Shown here piece by piece: positions 1-6,979 of a stretch of DNA of 7,453 bases. Below the pieces are notes generated by a model that did not search any database, was not told the DNA's origin, and saw only the letters and a list, made by a program, of their open reading frames with translations. Within the stretch, counting starts at the first letter, position 1. The number at the start of each line of letters is the position of its first letter. The position numbers and the translations under genes were made by a program. Source of the stretch: Nitrospira sp. (GTDB lineage: Bacteria > Nitrospirota > Nitrospiria > Nitrospirales > Nitrospiraceae); the NCBI GenBank assembly GCA_025360665.1, contig JANYBU010000298.1, forward strand, positions 1 to 7,453, written 5' to 3'.

Positions 1-612
1 GGCGCCCATCTTCCAATTGGGATGTTGGAGTGCCCGTTCGGGTGTGACGTCTTGCAGCTCTTCCCGGCCCAGGGTCCAGAGGGCCCCTCCGGACGCCGTT
101 AAGATCAGGCGACGGACATCCTCTTTGCGATGGCCTTCTAACGACTGGAAGATCGCACTGTGTTCGCTGTCGACTGGGAAGATACGAACGCCATGCCGTC
201 GCGCCTCGTCCTGCATCAGTTTCCCCGCCATGACCATCGGTTCTTTATTGGCCAAGGCGATCTGCTTTCCGCTTCGGATCGCCGCAAGGGTGGGTACGAG
301 ACCGGCTCCACCGACGATGGCGGAGATGACGAGTTCAGATTCGGGCGCAGAGGCGACCTGAATCAAGCCCTCTTGCCCAGACAAAATTTCGACAGGCAGT
401 CCCGCACAGCGTTGCCGGAGCCTGACGGCAGCGGAGGCATCCGATAGGGCCACCACGCGGGGCTTGAACCGGCGAATCTGGTCCTCGAGCTTTTCATCAT
501 TGTTGCCGGCAGTCAGTCCTGTCACGTGAAATTCTTCGGGGAACCGGTCCACGATATCCAAGGTGCTAGTGCCGATCGACCCAGTCGATCCGAGGATGAC
601 GATCGTTTTCAT
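1..612 (-). CDS. dxr: 1-deoxy-D-xylulose 5-phosphate reductoisomerase, N-terminal half (runs off the left edge)
   Basis: This enzyme converts 1-deoxy-D-xylulose 5-phosphate to MEP with NADPH, the committed step of the non-mevalonate isoprenoid pathway, in the cytoplasm. The visible 204 residues start MKTIVILGSTGSIG, the NADPH-binding loop of the N-terminal Rossmann domain. They continue with a conserved GNN near residues 36-38, ANKE at 121-124, and the metal-binding VDSEHSAIFQ at 147-156 (acidic ligands D148 and E150). Next come LTASGGAL at 170-177 and HPNWKMG at 197-203, all hallmarks of Dxr. Family members run to about 390-400 residues, so roughly half is missing beyond position 1. An AAGGAG ribosome-binding site sits five bases before the ATG. 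The gene follows cdsA by 10 bases and is probably the third gene of a uppS-cdsA-dxr operon. The usual family sequence at residue 176 is proline; alanine here is a minor difference. Confidence 0.96.
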   Translation of the reverse strand, partial: MKTIVILGSTGSIGTSTLDIVDRFPEEFHVTGLTAGNNDEKLEDQIRRFKPRVVALSDASAAVRLRQRCAGLPVEILSGQEGLIQVASAPESELVISAIVGGAGLVPTLAAIRSGKQIALANKEPMVMAGKLMQDEARRHGVRIFPVDSEHSAIFQSLEGHRKEDVRRLILTASGGALWTLGREELQDVTPERALQHPNWKMGA

Positions 613-622
613 AGGGGCTCCT

Positions 623-1519
623 TCACTCAATGACTCGTAGTCGGCTGACCATCGTTACATAGTAGTAGAAGGCAGGGGCGCTGAACAAGAGACTATCCAG
701 ACGGTCAAGCATGCCACCATGGCCCGGCAGAATCCCGCCGGAATCCTTAATTCCCACGCTACGTTTCATGGCCGATTCGGTCAAGTCGCCCCAAAGACCG
801 GTGATTGTTAGTAGGGTGGCCAAGACTAGACAATCAAGACCAGACAACTCAGGGAGAAACCACCAACGAGCTGCGTACGCGACTATTATGGCACCAATCA
901 AGCCACCGACCAAGCCCTCGACAGTTTTTTTTGGACTGATCGTGGGAGCCAGGCGATGTCGTCCACAGAGTGTGCCAACATAGTAGGCGCCGGTATCGGA
1001 TGCCCAGGTTACCAGTAGGAGAAAGAAGATCAGCCATTCGCCTAGAGGCAGGAGCCTCGTCATCGCGAGAGGGCCGAGTGTGAGACCCAGATAGAGCACG
1101 CCGAACAAGGTCAGGGCACCATCCCTCAGGCTCTGTTCGAGGGGCGAGCGACTGAGGAGCGGGACCGAAATAATGCCGACTAGTGTGGCCAGAAGGCTTG
1201 GAACGATGATGTCCGGCCGGTGTGTTCCGAGAATCAGGGCGGCGAATCCTGTCAGGCCGATCCCTATCAGCCAGGAGTGGCTGCGGTCGCTGAAACATAA
1301 TCGGTAGAACTCGAAGAGGGCAAGCGCCCCCGCCAGCACCACGACGCCAGAAAATGCGGAGGGCGGGAGGTATCGAATGACGGCATACAAGAGTGGAGCG
1401 AGGATCAGAACGGTATAGATCCGACGGGGATCAAACCGGGACGCCGCCGCCGGCGTTGGTTCAGCCGGCTGTTGGCCGGCGGTGTTGTATTCCTGCTTGT
1501 GGGGGTGTAGATCGACCAC
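623..1519 (-). CDS. cdsA: Phosphatidate cytidylyltransferase (CDP-diacylglycerol synthase), GTG start
   Basis: CdsA is an inner-membrane enzyme that makes CDP-diacylglycerol from phosphatidic acid and CTP, the precursor of all bacterial phospholipids. The protein is largely hydrophobic with several membrane segments. It holds WASDTGAYY at residues 172-180, SPKKTVEG at about 195-202, and the complete family signature near the C-terminus (residues 249-275): SAMKRS, then KDSGGILPGHGGMLDRLD. I place the start at the GTG at 1519, giving 298 residues. This GTG shares one base with the uppS stop (TAGTG), which suggests translational coupling. The open frame extends to an ATG at 1618, but those extra 33 codons lie wholly inside uppS, look non-membrane and have no family resemblance. 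No strong ribosome-binding site is visible at the GTG, consistent with coupling. A run of eight A on the coding strand encodes part of SPKK. Confidence 0.94.
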   Translation of the reverse strand: MVDLHPHKQEYNTAGQQPAEPTPAAASRFDPRRIYTVLILAPLLYAVIRYLPPSAFSGVVVLAGALALFEFYRLCFSDRSHSWLIGIGLTGFAALILGTHRPDIIVPSLLATLVGIISVPLLSRSPLEQSLRDGALTLFGVLYLGLTLGPLAMTRLLPLGEWLIFFLLLVTWASDTGAYYVGTLCGRHRLAPTISPKKTVEGLVGGLIGAIIVAYAARWWFLPELSGLDCLVLATLLTITGLWGDLTESAMKRSVGIKDSGGILPGHGGMLDRLDSLLFSAPAFYYYVTMVSRLRVIE

Positions 1520-2304
1520 TATGAAGAAATGGTGCTGAAGACGCGACCGAATCGCCGCTCGCGTCGCTGGTATTCCAGCAAGGCCAGCAAGAGTTCGCGG
1601 CGACGGAAGTCGGGCCACAGGGTCGGAGTGAAATAGAGCTCGGTGTAGGCGAGCTGCCAGAGGAGAAAGTTACTGATTCGCGTTTCGCCACTGGTGCGAA
1701 TCAACAGGTCTGGATCGGGCAGATCATGGGTGTAGAGATATTGCTGGATACGCGATTCATCCACATCGTCCGGCTGCAGCTTTCCATCTTGTACGTCATG
1801 AAGGAGTCCGCGCACCGCGTCCACAATCTCAGTGCGGCCACCATAGCTGAGGGCGACCGTGAGATGCAGTCTGTCGAGATGGGCGGTTTCCTGTTCGGCG
1901 GCCCTGACCCATTGGAGGGCGGAGGCCGGGAGGGAGTCGAGTCGGCCGATTGTGCGCAACCGGACACCCTGCTCAATAAGTTTCGTTCGTTCCGTCGAAA
2001 GGTAGTATTCGAGCAAGCCCATGAGCGAGGAGATTTCCTGAGCGGGACGGTTCCAATTCTCCTGTGAAAACGCGTAAATTGTCAGGGCGTGGATGCCCAG
2101 CTCCAAGCAGACCGTGATCATTTCCCGAACGGACTTGATCCCTTCCCGATGACCGGCAAGGCGTGGGAGGCTTCGCAGTTCTGCCCAGCGGCCGTTGCCA
2201 TCCATGATGATGGCAACGTGCTTGGGTAAGAGGTCAGGTTCGAGTTTTGCTGCAAGTTCTTCGGCGGATAGCTGGTCCAGGGCCGACGATTCTTTCGTGT
2301 CCAT
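1519..2304 (-). CDS. uppS: Isoprenyl (undecaprenyl) diphosphate synthase
   Basis: UppS is a cis-prenyltransferase that extends farnesyl diphosphate with isopentenyl diphosphate to the C55 lipid carrier used for peptidoglycan and surface polysaccharides. The 261-residue protein is full length for the family. It carries HVAIIMDGNGRWA at residues 29-41, including the catalytic Asp35 that binds pyrophosphate with Mg. GHREG follows at 51-55, then LTIYAFSQENWNRP at 74-87. The C-terminal block RTSGETRISNFLLWQ at 203-217 is followed by Y220 and E222. The ATG at 2304 is the first start in the frame after an in-frame TGA. No clear Shine-Dalgarno sequence precedes it. The gene heads the minus-strand operon and overlaps cdsA by one base. 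Exact chain length of the product cannot be read from sequence, but the location with cdsA and dxr fits the main undecaprenyl synthase. Confidence 0.95.
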   Translation of the reverse strand: MDTKESSALDQLSAEELAAKLEPDLLPKHVAIIMDGNGRWAELRSLPRLAGHREGIKSVREMITVCLELGIHALTIYAFSQENWNRPAQEISSLMGLLEYYLSTERTKLIEQGVRLRTIGRLDSLPASALQWVRAAEQETAHLDRLHLTVALSYGGRTEIVDAVRGLLHDVQDGKLQPDDVDESRIQQYLYTHDLPDPDLLIRTSGETRISNFLLWQLAYTELYFTPTLWPDFRRRELLLALLEYQRRERRFGRVFSTISS

Positions 2305-2359
2305 AAGAGTGCTGTTGGTGATGATCCATTCTCACAAGGATCGTGCGGTAGGCGAGCAA

Positions 2360-2388
2360 AGTCTACTGGTGAGGGGAAAGAAAGTCAA
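2360..2388 (-). promoter_or_regulatory. Candidate sigma-70 promoter for the uppS-cdsA-dxr operon
   Basis: Read on the minus strand, TTGACT (2388-2383) is followed after exactly 17 bases by TAGACT (2365-2360). The -35 matches consensus at 5 of 6 positions and the -10 at 4 of 6. The spacing to uppS would give a leader of roughly 50 bases. It sits in the divergent gap between uppS and tldD, where a promoter is expected. This is predicted by eye only. Confidence 0.5.
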
Positions 2389-2438
2389 ACGAATTTTCGT
2401 AAATGTCCTGTAAAAGCGATGAGTTGGATGAGCTCTCG

Positions 2439-2468
2439 TTGCGCCAGTGGAAATGAATCAGCTATACT
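2439..2468 (+). promoter_or_regulatory. Candidate sigma-70 promoter for tldD
   Basis: TTGCGC (2439-2444) and TATACT (2463-2468) are separated by 18 bases. The -10 matches consensus at 5 of 6 positions and the -35 at 4 of 6. Transcription would begin near 2475, about 38 bases before the ATG at 2513. This also argues against the upstream in-frame ATGs at 2447 and 2453, which would lie inside the promoter. The element faces the uppS promoter in the same gap. Confidence 0.45.
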
Positions 2469-2512
2469 GCCCCGTCCATCTGCATGCCAACCGTCGTAAG
2501 GATTCGAAAACC

Positions 2513-3943
2513 ATGGGTGAACTTGTTCAGTTGACGTCCTTTGGTCTGACCGAAGGCGAGGTGCTCGGGGCGCTCGGGCGGGTCAAAGTTCGCGATGTCG
2601 ACTATGCCGATCTCTACTTTGAATCCTGTGTGTCCGAATCCGTCTCGATGGAGGAATCCCTCGTCAAGCGCGCGACGAAGAGTGTGTCGCAGGGCGTGGG
2701 GGTGCGAGCGACGGCGGGGGAAAAAACCGGTTTTGCCTATTCCGATGAGCTGACGAAGAAGGATCTCGAGCTCGCGGCCGATACGGCCCGCTACATTGCC
2801 AATTCGCCGAGCGGGGCCCACGCGGTTCCGGTGCCTGTCCGTCAACGCCCAATGCGAGATCTCTATCCGATCGAGCGGGCACAGGCCGAAGTTGCCACAG
2901 CGGATCGCGTGTCCCTATTGAATGCGATCGATGCCGAAGCGCGCCGGTACGACCCACGCATCAAGAATGTCATGGCCTCGTTTAACACGGAATATAAAAT
3001 AGTGATGGTTGCCACCTCGGATGGCACGCTGATTGGGGATGTGCAGCCGCTTTCGAGACTTCAAGTGACCTGTATCGCCGAGGAGAACGGTCAACGCCAA
3101 GCCGGCTCGTTCGGGGGGGGCGGCCGTGTCGGATTTGAGTTCTATCACGAGGGCGATCGGTATCTGCGGTATGCACGTGAAGCAGCACGTGAAGCGATTC
3201 TCAACCTGTCCGCCGTCGAAGCGCCAGCCGGTGTCATGCCGGTTGTGCTGGGCGGAGGGTGGCCGGGGATTTTGTTGCATGAAGCCATTGGCCATGGCCT
3301 GGAAGCGGACTTCAATCGCAAGAAAACCTCAGCATTCTCTCACCTTCTCGGCAAACGGGTGGCCTCCGACGTCTGCACGATCGTCGATGATGGAACATTG
3401 CCGGGCCGACGGGGCTCGCTCAACATGGATGATGAAGGGACCCCGACTGGTCGTACCGTGCTCATCGAGCACGGAATTCTGCGCGGCTACATCACCGATA
3501 AACTCAATGCGCGTCTTATGGGCATTCCCGTAACCGGCAATGGGCGGCGAGAAAGTTACAAAAGTGTGGTGCTGCCGAGAATGACGAATACGTTTATGTT
3601 GGCTGGAACGTCGGACCCTGAGGAGATCATCCGCTCGGTCGATCGCGGGCTGTACGCCGTGTCGTTCGGTGGTGGGCAGGTGGATATCACCAACGGCAAG
3701 TTCGTGTTTTCCGCCAGCGAAGCCTACTTGATTGAGGGGGGGAAGGTGACGAGGCCGGTCAAGGGCGCCACATTGATCGGCAGCGGACCGGAGATCCTCA
3801 CCAAGGTCTCGATGGTCGGGCACGACCTCAAGCTCGACGAGGGCATTGGTACCTGCGGCAAAGAAGGGCAGTCCGTTCCAGTGGGTGTCGGCCTGCCGAC
3901 CATTCGAATCGACGAAATCACCGTGGGCGGGACGCAGCGATGA
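2513..3943 (+). CDS. tldD: TldD, metallopeptidase subunit of the TldD/TldE protease
   Basis: TldD is the catalytic subunit of a cytoplasmic zinc protease that works as a heterodimer with TldE. In E. coli the pair removes leader peptides (microcin B17) and degrades the CcdA antitoxin; the substrate here is unknown. With the start at 2513 the protein has 476 residues, close to the E. coli length of about 480. The zinc site is HEAIGHGLEADF at residues 256-267 (H256, E257, H261). The C-terminal GTCGKEGQSVPVG motif holds C448, which corresponds to the third zinc ligand known in E. coli TldD. The N-terminal domain is the usual substrate-channel part. An AAGGA ribosome-binding site at 2498-2502 lies 10 bases before this ATG. 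The longer frame from 2447 adds 22 unrelated residues and overlaps the promoter. The stop overlaps the tldE start (ATGA). Confidence 0.95.
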   Translation: MGELVQLTSFGLTEGEVLGALGRVKVRDVDYADLYFESCVSESVSMEESLVKRATKSVSQGVGVRATAGEKTGFAYSDELTKKDLELAADTARYIANSPSGAHAVPVPVRQRPMRDLYPIERAQAEVATADRVSLLNAIDAEARRYDPRIKNVMASFNTEYKIVMVATSDGTLIGDVQPLSRLQVTCIAEENGQRQAGSFGGGGRVGFEFYHEGDRYLRYAREAAREAILNLSAVEAPAGVMPVVLGGGWPGILLHEAIGHGLEADFNRKKTSAFSHLLGKRVASDVCTIVDDGTLPGRRGSLNMDDEGTPTGRTVLIEHGILRGYITDKLNARLMGIPVTGNGRRESYKSVVLPRMTNTFMLAGTSDPEEIIRSVDRGLYAVSFGGGQVDITNGKFVFSASEAYLIEGGKVTRPVKGATLIGSGPEILTKVSMVGHDLKLDEGIGTCGKEGQSVPVGVGLPTIRIDEITVGGTQR

Positions 3944-5307
3944 ATCAGCAAATACAACGGCGCGATGGGTATAGCCAACTCGCTCTGGATCTTTTAGCCA
4001 AGGCGAAGCGGAGCGGGGCGACGGAAGCGGACATCATTATTGCCGAGGGCGAAACCTTTTCGGTGCAAGTCCGGTTGGGTGCTGTCGATCGTCTCACCAA
4101 GGCGCGGGAAAAGCACCTCGGCTTGCGTGTCTTTGTCGGGAAACGCTCTGCCAGTACCTCCACCTCCGATTTCTCAGCGGACTCCTTGAATCAACTCGTC
4201 GCCGAGACCTGTATCTTGGCGAAGGCCGTCGTGGAGGATCAGGTGTCCGGCTTGCCGGCGGCGGATCAGATGGCGGGGGAGAGGCCGGAGTTGGATCTCT
4301 ACGATCCCACCCGGCTGAATACGGAACAGCAGATTGAACTGGCCAAACGGGTCGAGGCTGCCGCCATGTCTACGGATGAGCGTGTGACGAATTCGGAAGG
4401 AGGCGACTTCGACTCCTCCTCGGGACGCGTCGTGTTGAGCAATAGCCATGGATTCCTGGGGGAATACCAGAGTTCCAGTTTCTCGATGTCGGTGTCGCCC
4501 ATCGCCACCGATCCGGAGACCGGGGCCATGCAGCGCGACTCCTGGTACGATGTGAAACGGAAGTTCGCTAAGCTGGATTCCCCGGAGGCGGTGGGACTGG
4601 AAGCGGCGCGACGGACAGTCCGAAAGCTTGGGGCGAGGAAAGTGACCACCCAACGAGTTCCTGTCGTATTCGATTCCGAAATGGCCGGAAGTCTCATGGG
4701 GAATCTCTGCAGCGCGGTGTCGGGTTACTCACTCTATAAAGGGGCTTCGTTCCTGGCAGGCCAATTGGATAAGCCGCTGGCTCCGGAGTATGTCACGGTC
4801 TATGACGATGGACGAGTGGTCGGAGGACTGGGCTCTCGACCGTTCGATGGCGAAGGTTTGCCGACCAGGAAGACGACAGTGGTGGAACGAGGGGTGTTGA
4901 AGAGCTATCTGCTCGACACCTATTCCGGGAGGAAGCTCGGGTTGGCATCGACCGGCAATGCCTCGCGCAGCGTCGGTGAAAATCCGTCGGTCGGTCCCAC
5001 GAATTTCTATCTCGCGCCCGGGACGAAGACGGCGCAAGACATTATCAAGACGGTGAAACAGGGTCTGTATGTCACGGACCTCATCGGCTTCGGCATCAAC
5101 ATGGTGACCGGTGATTACTCGCGGGGCGCTGCTGGGTTTTGGATCGAAGGGGGCGAGTTGGCCTACCCCGTGGAAGAGATCACGATTGCGGGCAATCTGA
5201 AAGACATGTTTGCGGGAATCGAGATGCTCGGCAGCGACCTCGTGTTCCGTGGGCGCATTGCCAGTCCGACCGTGAAGATTGCAGAGATGATGGTGGCGGG
5301 AAGCTAG
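3940..5307 (+). CDS. pmbA: TldE/PmbA, partner subunit of the TldD/TldE protease
   Basis: This 455-residue protein is the TldE (PmbA) homologue, about the length of the E. coli protein (450). It shares the fold of TldD but has no HExxxH or other zinc motif, as expected for the non-catalytic subunit. Recognisable conserved stretches are NSHGFLGEYQ near 168-177, YDDGRVVGGLGSRPFDGEG at 288-306, STGNASRSVGENPSVGPTNF at 337-356 and TGDYSRGAAGFWIEGGE at 390-406. Its ATG overlaps the tldD TGA by four bases, so the two subunits are probably made by coupled translation in equal amounts. No independent ribosome-binding site is obvious. Heterodimer formation and protease role come from knowledge of the family; the natural substrate in this organism cannot be inferred. 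Confidence 0.94.
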   Translation: MNQQIQRRDGYSQLALDLLAKAKRSGATEADIIIAEGETFSVQVRLGAVDRLTKAREKHLGLRVFVGKRSASTSTSDFSADSLNQLVAETCILAKAVVEDQVSGLPAADQMAGERPELDLYDPTRLNTEQQIELAKRVEAAAMSTDERVTNSEGGDFDSSSGRVVLSNSHGFLGEYQSSSFSMSVSPIATDPETGAMQRDSWYDVKRKFAKLDSPEAVGLEAARRTVRKLGARKVTTQRVPVVFDSEMAGSLMGNLCSAVSGYSLYKGASFLAGQLDKPLAPEYVTVYDDGRVVGGLGSRPFDGEGLPTRKTTVVERGVLKSYLLDTYSGRKLGLASTGNASRSVGENPSVGPTNFYLAPGTKTAQDIIKTVKQGLYVTDLIGFGINMVTGDYSRGAAGFWIEGGELAYPVEEITIAGNLKDMFAGIEMLGSDLVFRGRIASPTVKIAEMMVAGS

Positions 5308-5313
5308 GAGCGA

Positions 5314-5391
5314 ATGGCATATAGCGTATAGCTGATAGCTCGGATGCGGAGCGCGATGCTTCTGCCATACGCCATTAGCCATAAGCTCTTA
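5314..5391. repeat. Short inverted element made of 7-base units
   Basis: The left arm (5314-5340) is four 7-base units: ATGGCAT, ATAGCGT, ATAGCTG and ATAGCT plus the next base. The right arm (5364-5384) is GCCATAC, GCCATTA, GCCATAA, followed by GCT. The reverse complement of the right arm reads ATGGCTA, ATGGCGT, ATGGCAG, so the arms match in phase at about 16 of 21 positions and could form a hairpin. The GC-rich spacer (5341-5363) contains two copies of GATGC. No T-run follows, so a classical terminator is unlikely. It fills most of the gap between tldE and the hydrolase gene. It could be a REP-like or MITE-like dispersed element, but a second copy is not present in this window. Confidence 0.55.
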
Positions 5392-5409
5392 ATCCCAGCG
5401 AGGTAAGCC

Positions 5410-6117
5410 ATGGCCGAGTCAATCAGAGAAACGCTGGTCCAGTATCCCAGCGACAAGGTCACAATGCGGGCCTATGTGGCGGCCCCGCAAACCAAGGAGC
5501 GACGCCCCGCGATCATTGTGATTCAGGAATGGTGGGGATTGACTGAACACATCAAGGACGTGGCACGGCGCTATGCCGCTGAGGGTTATGTGGCGATCGC
5601 ACCGGATCTGTACTCCCGATTGGGGTACGCACTCACGACCGACTCTGGCGAGGCAGGTAAGCTTATGAATATGCTGCAGCAGGAGGATGGACTCAAGGAT
5701 CTCAACGCCACCGTCGGCTATCTCAAGTCTGTTCCCGAGGTCGACGCCTCCAGAATTGGAGTCACCGGGTTCTGCATGGGCGGGTCCTATGCACTTATGC
5801 TGCCTTGTGTGAACACAGACATCAAGGCAGCTGTGCCGTTCTATGGTCAGGTGCCAAACCCCGATGCGCCGCTACAACAGCTATCGACTCCTGTGCTGTA
5901 CTTTTATGGAGAGGATGACGGCTGGATTACCAAGGCGGATGTTCAGCGGCTTGCTACAGGCTTCAAGAAATATAATAAATCCGGCGAGATCAAAACCTAT
6001 CCCGGTGCGCCTCATGCCTTTTTCCGGGATACGGATAAGACGGTGTATCGGCCCGAGGCGGCCAAAGACGCCTGGGTTCGTGCCACAGCATTTTTCAAAC
6101 AGCATCTGAAATCATAA
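5410..6117 (+). CDS. Dienelactone hydrolase family protein (alpha/beta hydrolase)
   Basis: This 235-residue protein is a single-domain alpha/beta hydrolase of the dienelactone hydrolase family, probably cytoplasmic (no signal peptide). The family's cysteine nucleophile is present in GFCMGGS (C122). The other triad members are Asp170 in YGEDDGW and His202 in PGAPHAFF. E40 in IQEWWGL is the conserved glutamate that modulates the cysteine in the model enzyme. APDLY at 64-68 is also typical. True dienelactone hydrolases act on 4-carboxymethylenebut-2-en-4-olide in chloroaromatic breakdown, but no such pathway is visible. Many genomes carry relatives with unknown substrates, so a specific role should not be assigned. 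A GAGG ribosome-binding site at 5400-5403 precedes the ATG by six bases. The next gene follows after 17 bases. Confidence 0.92.
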   Translation: MAESIRETLVQYPSDKVTMRAYVAAPQTKERRPAIIVIQEWWGLTEHIKDVARRYAAEGYVAIAPDLYSRLGYALTTDSGEAGKLMNMLQQEDGLKDLNATVGYLKSVPEVDASRIGVTGFCMGGSYALMLPCVNTDIKAAVPFYGQVPNPDAPLQQLSTPVLYFYGEDDGWITKADVQRLATGFKKYNKSGEIKTYPGAPHAFFRDTDKTVYRPEAAKDAWVRATAFFKQHLKS

Positions 6118-6134
6118 GAGGGATTGCGAGTACC

Positions 6135-6590
6135 ATGCCGCTCGATGCCGAATTCGGAAAGACCATGCTCCAGTTGATTACGTCGCGGTACGACGATCGG
6201 CATTGGCGCAAGAAGATAGAGAAGACCTTGGGGCTTCCTCAATCCGGTGTCGGGGATTCTGTGCAACAGCAAATCTTCATGTATCTCAAGCTCGGGCTCA
6301 AGGCCTACAAATCCCGTCGGGCCGATCCGGATTCCTGGATTGTCGGAGGGTATGCCACAAAAGAAGTCGTCGAACGAGCTAAGTTCCAGCCTCAGCTGGT
6401 CGGTCCCGACATCACGACGGACGATGTCGCGTTTCTCGGCAGCGATCCTGGGAAAGAGATCGATGAAGCCTGGTGGGACGAGATGCTTGTGTCCTGGTTC
6501 GATGTGCCGGAAGAAGAAAAGCCTGCCGAGGAAGAAGGCGGCGAAGCCGCCGATTCAGACTCCCAGTCCACGATCAAAGCAAAAGCATAG
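6135..6590 (+). CDS. Conserved-looking small acidic protein of unknown function
   Basis: I do not recognise this 151-residue protein. Its first 115 residues look like a compact soluble domain with several aromatic residues: RYDDRHWRKK near 18-27, FMYLKLGLKAYKSRRADPDSW at about 48-68, and EAWWDEMLVSWF near 110-121. The tail from about residue 124 is rich in Glu and Ala (PEEEKPAEEEGGEAADSDS) and is probably disordered. It ends in a short basic stretch (KAKA). There is no signal peptide, membrane segment or cysteine. It starts 17 bases after the hydrolase stop, with AGAGGGA upstream at a rather long distance, so it is probably co-transcribed. Codon use looks like that of the neighbours, which supports a real gene. 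An internal ATG at 6168 is a less likely start. Confidence 0.75.
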   Translation: MPLDAEFGKTMLQLITSRYDDRHWRKKIEKTLGLPQSGVGDSVQQQIFMYLKLGLKAYKSRRADPDSWIVGGYATKEVVERAKFQPQLVGPDITTDDVAFLGSDPGKEIDEAWWDEMLVSWFDVPEEEKPAEEEGGEAADSDSQSTIKAKA

Positions 6591-6660
6591 GATCGCCGCT
6601 CGGGAGGATGCGCGCCGCCGCAAGACCTCCTGAATCACCCAACTACGCCTTGCTCGCTCG

Positions 6661-6705
6661 AAGCCTGTAAACTCGCCGAGCCTCAAACAGTACAGGCTTT
6701 GTCGT
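6661..6705 (+). terminator. Possible terminator after the tldD-to-unknown-protein gene group
   Basis: AAGCCTGTA (6661-6669) pairs perfectly with TACAGGCTT (6691-6699) and can gain a G-T pair at 6660 and 6700. The 3' arm ends in CTTT followed by GTCGTT, a weak T-rich tail. The loop of 21 bases is long for an intrinsic terminator. It is the first strong hairpin, about 70 bases after the 6590 stop. It could instead be part of the structured region that follows. Confidence 0.35.
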
Positions 6706-6847
6706 TGCAGTGGTGGAGCAACGGGCGCGAGCTGCGGCAAGTTGTGTCCCGATTCATCCGGTCATCGGCGGCAACGATCCTCCCGAGCGACTTCGAGGAA
6801 AAACTGAGCCCAGGGGACTGGCTCAGCCGTCTTCTGCTGTGCCTGTC

Positions 6848-6878
6848 CCGCTCCCAGACTGCCACCCGCTGGGAGCGG
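6848..6878. other. Perfect 10-bp hairpin in the non-coding region
   Basis: CCGCTCCCAG (6848-6857) and CTGGGAGCGG (6869-6878) are exact reverse complements, separated by 11 bases. This GC-rich stem would be very stable in either strand's RNA. There is no T-run on either side, so it does not look like an intrinsic terminator. A 7-bp hairpin at 6804-6826 lies just upstream. Confidence 0.6.
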
Positions 6879-6979
6879 CCGCGTGGCTTCGCTATGGCGA
6901 GATTCAGCATGGCGCTGATGCACGCGTCAGCAGCAACGGACAGCATGGGGGAATGAAGTGGTACGCGGCAGTAACGTAA

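Noticed and set aside
1..447. Plus-strand open frames opposite dxr
   Set aside because: They are antisense shadows; the minus strand gives an unmistakable Dxr over the whole stretch.
2447..2512. Longer tldD start at 2447
   Set aside because: The 22 added residues have no family counterpart and would overlap the -10 box at 2463-2468. The ATG at 2513 has a good ribosome-binding site.
6603..6630. GGAGG/CCTCC hairpin just after the 6590 stop as the operon terminator
   Set aside because: Only five pairs, an 18-base loop and no T-run. The 6661-6699 hairpin is a better, though still weak, candidate.
6699..6956. Open frames of 85-107 codons in the non-coding region (plus 6699-6956, plus 6710-6979, minus 6683-7006)
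   Set aside because: They overlap each other on both strands, lack ribosome-binding sites and have the Arg/Ser/Pro/Ala-rich look of chance frames in GC-rich DNA. Their stretch is better described by its hairpins.
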